A stretch of DNA of 64,000 nucleotides from positions 62,001-126,000 of the forward strand of contig MU385725.1 in NCBI GenBank assembly GCA_022497155.1. The letters run 5' to 3'. The position numbers were made by a program, and so were the translations under genes. Below are positions 35,196-47,320 of the stretch, in pieces (position 1 is the stretch's first letter; each line of letters begins with the position of its first letter). Source of the DNA: Whalleya microplaca. Taxonomy: Eukaryota > Ascomycota > Sordariomycetes > Xylariales > Xylariaceae. Below the pieces are notes generated by a model, which saw only the letters and a program-made list of their open reading frames with translations, was not told where the DNA came from and ran no database searches.

Positions 35196-36531
35196 GATGA
35201 CAAGACTTACCGAACAGAAAATGATAGAGGGGGATGTTTTGCAGAAATGTAAAGGGTATGAAAACGAATGCCGTGAGAGACAGCCCTGATGTTGTTAGAT
35301 GACGGCCTATGTTCTGTACTTGCAGGTAGGTAGGTAGGTATATGATCGAGGGACCAATTGAGGTGATGGCCTTAAGGTACAGTACAGGTGTGAGTAACCC
35401 ACATGGATTGTGTAGGTACTTTGTACAAGGGTAGGTAGTAGGTGCAATTCTTAATTGGCGCTGGTAGGTACGGAGTACCTAGGTATGCAAACAATCCATG
35501 GATGTTCCCCACCACAACGTGGGTTCAATTCCAAGTTATTATTAGACCCTCTGCGTACCTATGTACTGCGCACATGCCTTCTACATGTATGTACATGAGA
35601 CTACGCAGCCCTGTCTGACACGCGCTGATTGGCTCTTTAGCCGTCTTGGCACGTCGAGGTAGGACAGCCGAAGGTAGGTACTTAGGTACCTAAGTGTAGG
35701 TCTGCTAGATGACTAAGAGCAATTGTGCTGGCCAACATCGGACTGAGTAGACGACACTTTCACAATATCATGGCCATTCACCACTCGCGTTCCTATGGTT
35801 GTCACAGTAGTTGCATGTATATGTGCTTGTACCGAAACTTTCAGCTGGGCGGCTAAAGCCAATGGCAAAACTCTGGTATACCTAAGTACCCAATATACAT
35901 ATAATAAAATCGGGAAAGAAATATCTCTGGCGCTATCTACTGTTCCTACTACCAAGTATACAGTCAGCTAAGCATAGTAAATTTTTCTTTTGCTGGCTTC
36001 TTTACTGTCCTGTCGGCGTTGTTAAAAAAAATAAAAATAAAAATAAAAAAATAAAAAAAGGCATGAAGCCATTGTAATAGCTTCAGAATAAGGAGTGTTA
36101 ATTGTAGGTACAGATCTACTTGGATATGTTGATAAAAAGTACCACATTCACTATTTAGTGGACCACAATGGTGCTAGCTGAGGGCAAAGTGAATATAGCC
36201 ATTCCGAGGTCTCATATTTGTACGGAATATTTGCGGAACATCCAAGCTCCTATCTACATGAGTGAATGTACTGGACCCCCGAAGCAAACTGCACTCCACC
36301 AGGTCCATATAGCAGGAATTCTAAAACACAAAATTATTATCTGGGTTCGATCTCTTCCAATGACCTAAGTGGCAGGCTTTCCATATAGAGATCCAGCAGC
36401 CTCATCCACCACGGCGACAACTAGCCTAACATCTAGACACTGCTGTTTCCCTTCTCCCTCTTCTTCCTACCTTTGGTGGAATAAGTACATTTCGTCCATC
36501 CATTTGCGGTTCTACTACACCTCTATTCATC
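35196..36531. other. Divergent intergenic region dense in TAGGTA/TACCTA words
   Basis: Between the F-box gene start and the next plus-strand gene. From 35320 to 35700 the words GTAGGTA, TACCTA and GGTACC recur many times, in direct and inverted order (for example TAGGTACTTAGGTACCTAAG at 35674-35693). An A-rich homopolymer-like tract lies at 36024-36059. No gene-like frame. Confidence 0.5.
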
Positions 36532-37373
36532 ATGTCTCGCCCTAACTCTGCTAGTTCGCAGAGATCCACGCGTTCGGTCTCATCTGTGCTTTCCGACGAC
36601 TCGTACGTTGCCAACCTCGAAAAAGTCGACATAGGACTCCAAGATATGATTGCCCAATTCAAGGAGATTGCAGAAAAATATATTGTGGCTGAAACCGGCA
36701 ATCCGATCCTGATGGAGCGTAAAATCCAGTCGCACGAAGTGAAGAAGCGAGACCCAGCAGATACAACGAAGGAGATCTGGACTCGCGAAGCTAAAGCGGA
36801 CTACTCCAGCTACAAGGCTTCAGAGAATGTCACGAAAAAGCTGAAAGATGCGGCAGCAAGATCGAGACATGCCGCATTGGGAGCCGTACATGCGAGTCTT
36901 GCGACAAAAAAAGCGACTTTGCACGAAAACCCTTGATGATGCTGGAAAATGGCTTAATGCTGCTATGGCGTAAGGATTGATTAACAATAACTGGCTGCCA
37001 GAACATTTCTTCATTTTACCTGCTTGCCCTCAACCCCCTGATACCCTCCATGTAAAAATCTCCAGAACAGACATATACTAACACCCGTATCTCATCTCAG
37101 GACTGCAGATGCACGCTTCAGCTTCATGGCCAAGTACCCGAAGATCTTTAACACCGCCAAAACCAAGACACAAATCGACAAGGCGGCGGAATTCATCAGC
37201 TCGGCTAAAAATGCCAAGCAAGAAATCTCCCGTTGTGAGAGTGGTAAGACAGACCCTCCCCCCTTCAAGGTATACAAGAACAGTTGCTGAAATGAAGAGT
37301 AGAGCTCAATAAAATCTTTGACCTTGAGGCTATTGAGGCTACCCGTCGCGAGGCACAAGGAGGTGCGAATTAG
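36532..37373 (+). CDS. Hypothetical helical protein, three exons, with an apparent 1-nt frameshift
   Basis: Family not recognised. The frame starts at MSRPNSASSQRSTRS (Ser/Arg-rich), then a predicted helical region (NLEKVDIGLQDMIAQFKEI...). It meets a stop at 36934-36936 directly after an A-run, but the +1 frame continues with LDDAGKWLNAAMA to a donor GC/GTAAGG (36970). It then joins 37101-37243 (ADARFSFMAKYPKIFNTAK) and 37303-37373 (ELNKIFDLEAIEA), ending at TAG 37371-37373. One extra A in GAAAACC at about 36925-36929 explains the break: read without it, the two parts join smoothly. Either this is a real loss-of-function allele or a sequencing error in a homopolymer. With the shift repaired the product would be about 217 residues, largely helical, with no TM segment. 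Confidence 0.6.
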
Positions 37374-40300
37374 GTGGATGGTGAAGCCCGCACAACGCAC
37401 TGAATCAGTTGTGCCAGGTGGCATAAGGTAGACTAGATAGAGATACCTTCACAATTCCATCCCCATATACCATACGCAAGATGTCCATGTACTCATACCA
37501 GATAATTGAGTGTGATGGCATAGTAATCTGGCTATTTACGCCTACGGATACTAAGTGTCTAAAGAATAGGGACTCTTGGAAGTTACATGCTTATGTAATA
37601 CCCTTCACCTTTGGTTTGGCATAGAGGTCTTTCTCGAAGAAGGTTAAATTAATGTTAGGATGTATGTCACACGGCAATTGGAGCCAAGACCTGTTGGAAG
37701 CTATACGAGATGTAGGAATGCTATACGAGTATATATATTAGGTGCTATTAGATATTATTTGATACTGTTGGAATATATAACTATCTAATAAAAGGTATAA
37801 TTACTAGACGGCGGCTATATCGGCAATAGACTAAATACGTACCAGAAATACGTATTGCGGCAGCAAGTTTATAAAAACCTATCGCTAAACTTTAGATTTA
37901 AATTAAAACTTAAAATAATAAGCACTTTTAAAAAGCCTAAAGAATTATTATTAAATTAATATATTTTTAAGTTTTAAATTATAGCCTTTATTATAATATA
38001 TTAATAGATGTTAAAAATAAAAACAATAATATATATTAATGTTTAATATACCTAATATATTAATATAAATTATTAATAAATAAAAGCTTATAAGGATTAC
38101 TAAGTAATTTTAAGGTTACATTATTATAATAAAGTCTTAGAGGCTTTTTATAAATAACCTACCTAGGTACATGTTTAAATATGCCGATAATTAATTAGCC
38201 TTTACTCCTTGTTTTAGTTATTCGGTTATAACCACAGTTTATTCTATAGTTAGTGTGTAGTTAGGAGGATTATAGTGCGACAGAATTTTATCATGCTACC
38301 TACATTGCTACCAGACTTAGACTTAAACCTAATCATTGGTACTTACACCAAGAATCTAGGTTTATTGAATCTCTCTCTCTCTCTCTCTCGCACTGGTTGA
38401 TTCATTCTTTAGCTGTTATCAGTCTCTTCTACGTTGTGAGCCTTGTGATTAGTAATTATCTTTAGTCACTCCCTATCAGCTAGCCTAGCAGAGTCCAGCA
38501 TACACAATTGCCTCAGAGTGTATTCTTGCTATCTTCGTGACTTGTTGTATGTGAGTAGGTAATATGTGGCCTTGTCTCTCTGGCTTGTCACATTTCGCGA
38601 AAAGTGCAAACATCTATATTCATCTAACGTACCAAATAAAAGCTGTACTCGAAATATTACATAAACCTAATTGTACATTCTATGCTTGTTATGATGTAAT
38701 CGGCGAGTTTGTAACTATATATCTCAAGGCTAAATCCCCTCCCTTTTATCTATGTATTGCATTTAAAACTTCAAACACTTTTCACAATGATTATGTCTTC
38801 GTACATGAGAGAATGGGTGCGCAAACATAGTGTGTCTACACAAATTATGGCCATTTCGACGGACACTAAAGCATAATATACTGTGGAGTAAATTTATTGG
38901 GTCGATATGACAAGGGGATGAAAGATAGAGCTAAAGACTAGGAATAGCAGTGTATTTATTTGTATAATCAAGTCTTAGAGCTCTAGTATGAATATGTAGA
39001 TAATCTGCCGAATAGTCCGTAGTTACCGGCGAATTCATATGCTTGCTACGACATACCTTTTCTAAGAGTGTCGGTTCCTTACATTGCATTGTCTTCATTT
39101 GTTTCATATAATACCTAGCGTACTATAGCTTGGATCAAACTTAGCTGAGTAAGGCCACAGACAAATATATTTGTGTCATGCCATAGATGGGCAGAAATTA
39201 ATGTAGACGTAGGCGAATACCTGTTGATTACGTTGTACTGTGGTATATACTGTTATGACTGAACACAACGCCACTCTTAATGGCTCGAATATATTGATGA
39301 TAACTATAGTTTTTCTTTAGTGTCTAAGGTCGAAATACACCCCCTTAATCAAAAAAGCTCATAACCATAATATATCTTCACATGGCAGCAATACAGCACA
39401 GGGTGAAACAGCTAGCGATGCCCTTTAAACTGGGCGCCGATATGCATGATATCTTGCCTGAAGCGTTCCTGTGGTGGCTGGTGGCTCCAGATGTGATATA
39501 CGCAGTAGCAGTTATTGCCCTTACAACCATTGTGCCCCATCTTCTTTTTAGTTAAAGAACTAGAGATCGTGGCGGTTTCGCCGACACTGACACGAGAATC
39601 TCCATCGACCACAGATCCACTAGTAGCGGCACAGCTTGTTGGTGACTTCAGCGAGCTGCTGATGCTTTTCGTCCCTGCAACATCGGTTCGATGGTCATTA
39701 GCATGGAGGCCCATCGTGTGGGTTTGTCGTGATGGAACTCGAAGGCCGTAGATAACGTTGGCACGGGAAACGAAGGCGTATTGTCGATGTATTAGCAGTA
39801 TTAGCAGAACGCTTCTGCTGAATTTATGTCAGGGATTGCCAACGTGCGGTATCCTAAAGGATTCTTACATTGTTTGGAGCGACCTAGCCTAGCCAATTCC
39901 GATTTCTTTCAAAGTCAAAGTGACGTGATCAACGGTAGGACCGCTGGAAAGTAAAACAGAATAGATAATCTCGATAGAGTCAAGCAATAGGCTGTAAATG
40001 TCGAGAGAAACAAGAACCCTAGGTTTCCTACGGAGTGAAACATAGCAGCAAGACAGATATATGATCACTGGGGCGGAAGAAAGCCCCGTGGAAAGGGGAG
40101 GCGAGATGACTTACCACCGCCATGCATCTTACTTTGCGACCGGCGTCTTGACGGTATCAGAGATCCTGCCGGTTACGCGGAAATAGCACTCCCTTGGGTA
40201 CGAAAAAAATGCATATGCGGATATCGCCATTGACTTGTCGTTGGCGTACCTCCAGAACAAATTTGATAAGACGTCGTTAGTGGTTCCACAGAACCGGAGA

Positions 40301-41054
40301 GGGGAACTTAACAATGGTCTATTATGCGGCCCTACGGTCTGAAGTTACACAATGTAAGGCTACAATGTTACACACCACAAGGCTCTAGACACCGGATGAG
40401 CGCGCCCATGCAGGCCTTGATAATTGAGAGCAGTCAGCATGATTTGCAGCTGGAAAATCCGCCGTCCCGTCCCGCCTGAGGCTTGGGATGTCACACACCA
40501 TCTATACGTGGAGCGAATGAGGACTGCTGAAGGATCAGCCACAATTTCTCTCCGAGCGAATGGCATGGCTCAGTATCTGTCTAGTAGCCGTCGAGGTTAC
40601 GGTGAATTATATCCAGATATGCAAGGGATATATTGTAGGATGTTCCTTGATTACTGTATGGTGACGAACGCCTTTTCCGCTTGGCTCACTCGCTCTCGGA
40701 TATCATCGACACCTGTCTCTTACTCGGCCGAGAGCTCTCAAGGCGCTGAGATGTGGCACGGAAATGCTGGGCCAGAAAAGTTTTATGCATATATATACCA
40801 AGAATGATATTATATACATTGCTGCTTAACCGTGTAAGGCTCTCACTAGTCTTTCCAACTAGTGCGTCCGTTAATTTGACATGTATTCCATATCTATAGG
40901 AATCCCAAGTGGAGATGTCATCCCTCATCTATAGATTTGAAGCAACCTGAAAACGCCGTGATGCTATGCAGTCTATCGCCTGACGCCGGAAATAACACTA
41001 GGATAGTCATACAGAGCATCATCGTCTCAACCATTGTACAAGCCCCACCCTCAC
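37374..41054. other. 3.7-kb gene-poor region with a very AT-rich block
   Basis: The block at about 37700-38200 is extremely AT-rich, dominated by TA and AT dinucleotides (for example TTATTATTAAATTAATATATTT), as expected of a repeat relic after RIP. A (CT) run lies at 38371-38389. From 39400 to 40810 GC rises and short frames occur on both strands (39412-39714 minus, 100 codons; 40424-40807 plus, 127 codons), without recognised motifs or convincing exon structure; I do not call genes there. Confidence 0.55.
37700..38200. repeat. AT-rich block, likely RIP-degraded repeat relic
   Basis: About 500 bases with almost no G or C, full of TA-rich words and short imperfect copies of TTATTAATATATTAA-type strings, sharply unlike the genes on either side. 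No coding frame and no terminal repeats can be recognised, so the original element cannot be identified. Confidence 0.55.
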
Positions 41055-41756
41055 CTATTCGTCCTTTGGCTGCCGCAGCCAGGTATCAATAGCAGCACTG
41101 AACGCGGCGAACGCGGCGCAACCTCCGAGGGCCGCTGTGGGCCCTCCGTTGCGAGCTAGGATGCCGCCCGTCAGACATCCGGCGGCCGTGCCGTTCAGCA
41201 TGTCGTTCTTGGCTCGGTACCCCTCGATGCCGCACTCGATACCGGCAAACATGAGTCCCACCAGCCCGAAATTCTTGGCCGTGCTGTAGGACCGTGACCC
41301 CATGTCCTTGAAACCGACTCTGAGCTGCTGTCTGAGTGGTAAGGAGGATATCGGTTGCGGGTTTGCACCCGGCGTGAAGGGTGTATCATATGACATCTAT
41401 GGCAGGATGTCAGCGGCGTTCGTCACAAAGTAGATTGATGCAAAGGCCTTGGCATCAGGGGATGATGACTCGAAAGCAGAAGGGCCCTGCCGTTGCGTTG
41501 CATAGATCCGGGCGAGGAGGCGCATACCGAAGCCATAAACATGCCGAATAAACCACCCATACCAAAGCCCATCACACCGGATAGTGCGGCCTTGCCAAAG
41601 CAGGACTCCATCATGGCATTCAACTGGAATGCCAGATTAGTATCTTCGTATCCAACACCCTGCGAGAGGATGACAAACCCGCTTAATGTTGGGGTCATTG
41701 GGATCATATTGTTGACCTCCCCCTTGAGGGGCGCTAGGTGCTGGTAACCCATTCAT
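41055..41756 (-). CDS. tim22: Mitochondrial import inner membrane translocase subunit Tim22, three exons
   Basis: The channel subunit of the TIM22 complex that inserts carrier proteins into the mitochondrial inner membrane. Exons 41679-41756, 41528-41623 and 41055-41396 join in phase 0 to 171 residues. The first intron has a perfect TACTAAT branch point. The N-terminus [16 protein letters not shown] is followed by YDPNDPNIK, a Tim22 hallmark; then come [21 protein letters not shown] (first TM with the conserved Cys), [28 protein letters not shown] and three more TM-like stretches, ending WLRQPKDE. Conserved Cys pairs (ESC, ECGIE) fit the disulfide of Tim22. The longer single-frame reading from 41752 is in the wrong frame for the N-terminus. 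Confidence 0.95.
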
Positions 41757-42627
41757 GACGGGTTATATGGCTCTGAAAGAAGGTGTGACAGGCGATATTG
41801 ACTCGACTATCGCAAATCGGAGCTGTATCGGCAACAGCTACGGATTAATGATGAATGATGAAGACAATTATTTTTCTGCCCGATGCGACCGCCTACGGCA
41901 CCCCCACTCTATGTAGTGAGCTGCATGTGCTAGTGGATCTGTCCCAGCAAGACATCCTACTCCATAACCAATGGATCCCATTGGCTTAGGTCGGGTTAGC
42001 AGTCACTGCGTCACATGCTTCTGATTCACAGCACGTTCTCTTGAATTTGTCTTGGAATTGCTGTAGAAATCAAGCCAATTGACACACTAGCAGAAAGGTC
42101 ATATACAAACCCAGGTAGCTACATATGTACAGTCCAAAGACAGCTTTTACTTGAATATTCAAGCGCCTTACAAAGATTATCTCCCTTCTAGGTACTCGTT
42201 GAATGCTCTCATCATAACTCTTGTATTACCAGTTTCCTGAAGAATACAAAAGAATGTTCATCCTGATAAATAAATAATTATGTATATCAGTGGTATGTGC
42301 CTTATGATTATGCATTACCAACAAAAAGATGGCGATCCCCTGCCAAGCCTTTGCGGAGAAGCCCTAGGTTAGCAACGTCGCTAAAAACGGTCACTACATG
42401 ACCCTTCGCGCAGGCAGGCAGGGTAGCACCTAATAACCTACATAGTACAGCTACCTGAACTAACCAATGACGGGAGCCAATCGATCGACAATAAATTTTT
42501 ATTTTTCATTCAAAATTCTCAGGCACATCTCCGGTTGTTGCTTTCCTACTTAAACAGAACTTCGCTCCGAATTCTTGAACCGAGTTGTTCTTTCTTGATC
42601 AATCTTCTTCAAAAAGCATTCGCGACC
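41757..42627. other. Divergent promoter region, tim22 and NAP genes
   Basis: 870 bases between the start of tim22 (minus) and the SET/NAP gene (plus). Contains CAGGCAGGCAGGG at 42411-42423 and AT-rich stretches near 42270. No gene-like frame. Confidence 0.5.
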
Positions 42628-43831
42628 ATGGCTGACCATATTGAGGATGTTGATATCGAGGAAATCACTGCCTCTTACGAGGAACTGACAGAACTCGAGA
42701 AGGAGTTCGACGATGTTGAGACTGAAATAAGTAAGCTGTGATTTTCTAACGCTCAGACTTAACCGTCTCGAAACACGAGATCTGGCTCTCATAGCAATGC
42801 TTATCTTGAGCACTAGCCTCATAAGCAGATGTAATTGAACACCAGCTGACATGATTACTAGTCCGCCAACAAGTCTCTCTCACCAAGCCGCTCTATGAGA
42901 AGAGAGAGAAATTAGTCGCCAAGATTCCCAACTTCTGGCCCCTGGTCTTTGAGCAGGCACCACCGGAGGTTGACCAGTACATCCAGCCCACCGACTCAGC
43001 GGTTCTATTGTCTTCACTCTCTTCCATCTCGGTCTCTCATTTCGAGATCGAAAATGGCGGTAAGGGAGACCCGCGCAGTGTGGCCATCAAGATGGAATTT
43101 ACCGACAATGAGTACTTCGAGGACAAGGTCCTGGAGAAGAAGTTCTGGTACCGCCGTTCCCAGGATGGCGACACCGCCCTGGTCAGTGAGCCGGTCCCCA
43201 TCAAGTGGAAGGAGGGCAAGGACCTCACCCAGGGCATGCTGGACTTGGTCGTGAAGGTCTGGAACCAGGACAAGAAGAAGGGCCCAGCAAACGGGGAGAG
43301 CAAGAAGATCAAGAAGGAAGCAGATTATACGCCCGACGAGAAAGCCTTGAAGGAGAAGATCGATGCTACGGGGCTCGGCGCCGTCTCTTTCTTCGCCTGG
43401 TTCGGGTTTAGAGGCTTGGACATCTCTGAGGAAGAGAGCCGTGTCGCAACTGAGGAAGAGCAGAAGAAACGGGCCGAGAGAGCCGCGGGCAAGCTTCCAG
43501 AGCTTAAGGATGTATCGGAAGAAGACGAAGATGAGGATGACGAAGAAGATCCCTTCGCCCTTGAAATCTTCCCAGACGGTGACGAATTGGCCATCGCTTT
43601 TAGCGACGATCTTTGGCCTGGTGCCATCAAGTACTTCAGTAAGTCATTATAACTCAATTTTCCACATCCAAGGCATGAGTTCGCTGACCTGCGGAAGCAC
43701 AAGCCCAAGAGGGAGACATCCTCAGCGATGTCGACTTTGAGGATGACGATGAGGAGATGGGTGAGGGCGAGAATGGAGAAGAAGGCGAGGGCGAGAACGC
43801 CCAACCTCCTTCGAAGAAGCAAAAGAAATGA
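42628..43831 (+). CDS. SET/Vps75-type nucleosome assembly protein, three exons
   Basis: A NAP-family histone chaperone; these bind H2A-H2B or H3-H4 and act in the nucleus. Exons 42628-42730, 42862-43638 and 43698-43831 join to 337 residues. The N-terminal helix (ASYEELTELEKEFDDVETEI) forms the long dimerisation coiled coil of the NAP fold. The earmuff domain includes IPNFWPLVFEQAP, SISVSHFEIENG, MEFTDNEYFED, VPIKWKEGKDLT and GAVSFFAWF. The order and the C-terminal acidic tails (EEDEDEDDEEDPF and a Glu/Asp/Gly stretch ending in PPSKKQKK, a basic nuclear signal) are those of SET rather than Nap1. Start context ACCATGGCT is good. Confidence 0.93.
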
Positions 43832-45693
43832 GTTTCCTGATATGAGTGGGGAGCTGTCGTCACTCACTTTTATCATCTTACATTCTATGAAGTTACGCTA
43901 AGGATTTGAGTTCTTATGGTGAGCGATCTGGACACTTGGGGGAAGGGCAACTGTTGGGTTTAGGGGTTAGATACCAGTTAGAAAGTTTCCGTGGACCTTG
44001 TTAGGTGACATCCTAATACATAGAATATACCAAGTGAGCAGATACCTGATATTGGTGAAAAGGAGTTTGCAGTAGATGCTCCTTCTAGAACGATCACCCA
44101 AACTCTCTGAGCATAGAAGCCCTGGCTGTGCCATATAGTCGATTCTCCTCCTGCGACAGTGTGGCGTTTTTGCAAACTGGATGATACGACTATCGACATA
44201 GCCACCCCCACACTTCACACGTACCTAGTTGCAGGGCTCGGGACTAAATTACGGCGGTTGACGACATATCAGATCTAGAAGCCCGCAAAGCCTCTGCTAT
44301 TAAGTACTCGTACAAATATCTAACTAGTCTAATCCAGTGAAGCACTCTGGCCAATACTGCGTCCGTTCCCGCATCTTTAACTGTTGGAGAGCTTCGCCAC
44401 AGCCACCGCAGAAACCCCGTCCTTGGAAATTAAGGTGCATGGACCGGCAGGCTACTGTTGTTGCGGCGGAACCTGGTTTGCATTTATTACTTGTGTCTAA
44501 GGTAAGACTTTGTAAGTGTATAGACAATTAAGCTGAAGACTCTTATAGTCTCTTCTAATGCAAGTCGAACATCGCCAGATGGTATAGTTTAGAGGCTATG
44601 ATATTGGATTGAACTGCGTTGTCAGGTTGCAAGATCGTTCGCAACGACATTCTGATTGACTAAGAGTAGCCAACCTGCGTATATATAATGTAAGTTCTAC
44701 GCAAGGGAGGACGGAATTAAGGTGCCGGGAGAAAGAGCACGGCCTTAACCCCTGCTATTTCAGCTAATGTGGGATTATGTAATAGAAGCGCCCAGACACT
44801 AGCAGCCCTATTATATGCAGGGGCCGAAAGCTTAGGTAGGGCTTCTCCAACTTATACTATCTTCAACTCATCTATCTTATAAAACCTTCCTGCCTATATA
44901 GTTAATAGAAATGTTCGTCACTTCATTCATTGCTTTAATGATCTACGAACCATCAAGATCAATGCTAGCACCTTGGCATTCTTTATTTGCGTCTGTGAAA
45001 GTGTGGCCGGCCCCGGTCGGGTTCAATCCGTCTTGAGACGAGACTCCGCCTGGGTCGAACTGGAACTGTTTCAGTGTGTCGAGGCGCCCAGCATAGCCAC
45101 ATATTCGCAAGATGCGTTCGCCGCAGAATCCCGGGGGACTGAGCTTATGACGAAGGCTTATTGGGCTCTTCCCTGGGGTCTGCTAATGATTGACACGATC
45201 CCGTTCCCTGCACAGTTCTACTCGTGGCGCGTGTGAGAATTCGCTTCCAGATGTGACACTGACTGCTCCGAGGAGTTTCTGTCCTTTCACCTTCTTCAAC
45301 TACACGTTCTCTTCGTTATTGCTTCTAGATTGAAGCTTCTCTTATTTGTTTCGTTTCGCTGAGCGACCTTGTGCTGCCTTCCTTTCTTTAATCCCTTTCT
45401 CTGCTCCTGGTCGAGTCTTTATTCAACCTTTGCTCTGTCCTGGCGACTTTCCTAAAGTTTCTGTCGATCGTTGTTATTGTATAGGGACTTGGACTATCGA
45501 GACCATTAATCGTAACGTCGTCTTTCTATCAAGAGTTATAGACGAGACGGTGCCGCCAATTTTCTCCTAGTGGTGTATTCCGGGACATATGCTTGGCTTA
45601 GGCGACCTTGTTCTCCCTTTATCGTGAAGGCTCACCACCTTCCGTGGGTGTAAACCCGACGTATTCTTTTCTACTACCGCACATTCATTCATA
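43832..45693. other. 1.9-kb intergenic region, no recognised gene
   Basis: Between two plus-strand genes. 44.2-45.3 kb carries only short unconvincing frames (for example 87 codons at 44973-45236, with no ATG start). The 300 bases before the GH76 start are pyrimidine-rich, as is usual for fungal core promoters. Confidence 0.5.
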
Positions 45694-47175
45694 ATGCGAT
45701 CGATACTTCCCTCTGCAGGCCTCGTGAGCCTGCTGGCAGGTGTAACAGGCGCCGTACAGCTTGATGTCAATAGCGATGGTATGTATTGTTGATGACCACA
45801 TTAGTCTATAGGGCTAACAACACACAGACTCTGTTAAGGATGCAGCAAGTACTATCGCCTTTGGCTTATTAAAATATTATACTGGGAACAATACAGGTGA
45901 TACGCCAGGAAACCTGCCGGATCCCTATTTTTGTACGTAAACACATCTGTCTTGATGGAAGTACTGCTTACACGTTTATTAGGGTGGGAGGCCGGAGCTA
46001 TGTTTGGAACGATGATCGATTATTGGTTCCTCACTGGAGACACGACATATAATGATGTGACTATGCAAGCAATGCAACATCAAGTAGGAAAAGATGCAGA
46101 TTACATGCCAGAGAATCAGACGAGAACGGAAGGAAACGATGATCAAGGATTCTGGGCTATGGCGGCCATGACGGCTGCCGAGAACAACTTCCCAAACCCG
46201 CCAGGCGATCAACCGCAATGGTTAGCTTTGGCGCAGGGCGTTTTCAACGAATACATCACCAGATGGGACGACAAGACTTGTGGCGGTGGATTGCGCTGGC
46301 AAATTTTCACCTTCAACAACGGATTTAACTACAAGAACTCGATCTCGAACGGCTGCTTCTTCAACATCGCTTCACGCTTGGCGAGGTACACGGGTAACCA
46401 GACGTACGCCGACTGGGCGGAGAAGGTGTGGGACTGGATGAGCGACGTCAAGTTCATCGACGACGACTTCAACATCTACGACGGCGCGGGCATCGACAAC
46501 GGCTGCAGCGAGATCAACCGTGCGCAATGGACCTACAATGCCGGGATCTTCCTGCAAGGCGCCGCCATGATGTACAACTTCACCGACGGCCAAGATACCT
46601 GGAAGCAGCGGACGGACGGGCTGGTGAAGCGAACGGCGGACTTCTTCTTCGACGACGGCATCGTGGTCGAGCGCCCGTGCGAATCCTTCGGCTTCTGCGA
46701 CTTCGACCAGCAGAGCTTCAAGGCCTACCTGATGCGGTGGATGGCGTCGGCGTCGCAGATGGCGCCCTTCACCTTCGACACGCTGATGCCGCTGCTCAAG
46801 TCCAGCGCCAGCGCCGCGGCGCAGCAGTGCTCCGGCTCGCCGTCCGCCAACGACTTCAAGGGCCAGCCGGGCACCGCGTGCGGCTTCAAGTGGACCGAGA
46901 AGGACAAGTTCGACGGCATCGTCGGCGTCGGCCCGCAGATGAGCGCCCTCTCCGCCGTGCAGTACACGCTGGTCAAGAAGCAGGCTGCGAAGGCGCCCGT
47001 GACCGCCGACACGGGCGGCACGTCCGTCGGCAATGTCAACGCCGGACGCCCGATGGAGGATAAGATGCCGGCTCTCGCGGAGATCACGACGGGCGAGAAG
47101 GTGGCCGCCGGCTTCGTAACGACAGCGATAGCGTTCAGTGTGTTAGGCGGGACGTTCTTCGTAATGAAAGAATAG
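45694..47175 (+). CDS. GH76 cell-wall enzyme, Dfg5/Dcw1 family (mannan endo-1,6-alpha-mannosidase), three exons
   Basis: A Dfg5/Dcw1-type glycoside hydrolase family 76 protein, which helps attach GPI proteins to the cell wall glucan. Exons: 45694-45778, 45828-45932 and 45983-47175, phases joined, 460 residues. A signal peptide (MRSILPSAGLVSLLAGVTGA, ending before VQLD) is followed by the GH76 domain with WWEAGAMFGTMIDYW, the catalytic Asp pair in EGNDDQGFWAMAAM (D116, D117), CGGGLRWQIF and YKNSISNGCFFNIASRLARY. Many Cys and N-glycosylation sites (NNT, NQT, NFT) are present. The C-terminus carries a hydrophobic segment (VAAGFVTTAIAFSVLGGTFF) suited to GPI attachment or a TM anchor. Start chosen for the signal peptide. 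Confidence 0.95.
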
Positions 47176-47320
47176 GAAACCCGTCCGCGGACTAATAATG
47201 ACGGCATGAGGAAGCCCCTGTGTAGATAGATATCGCGGGATCGCATCGGAGGGCATCGGGCGTTATATTTGAAATATAAGGATAATGTTTTTGAATACCA
47301 GCAATGAACTGACCATACAA

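Noticed and set aside
39412..40807. Frames of 100-127 codons that might be a gene between 39.4 and 40.8 kb
   Set aside because: No recognised domain, no consistent exon chain, and similar frames on both strands; below the standard for a call.
46428..47063. 211-codon Arg-rich frame in the GH76 gene
   Set aside because: Frame shadow of the GH76 coding exon.
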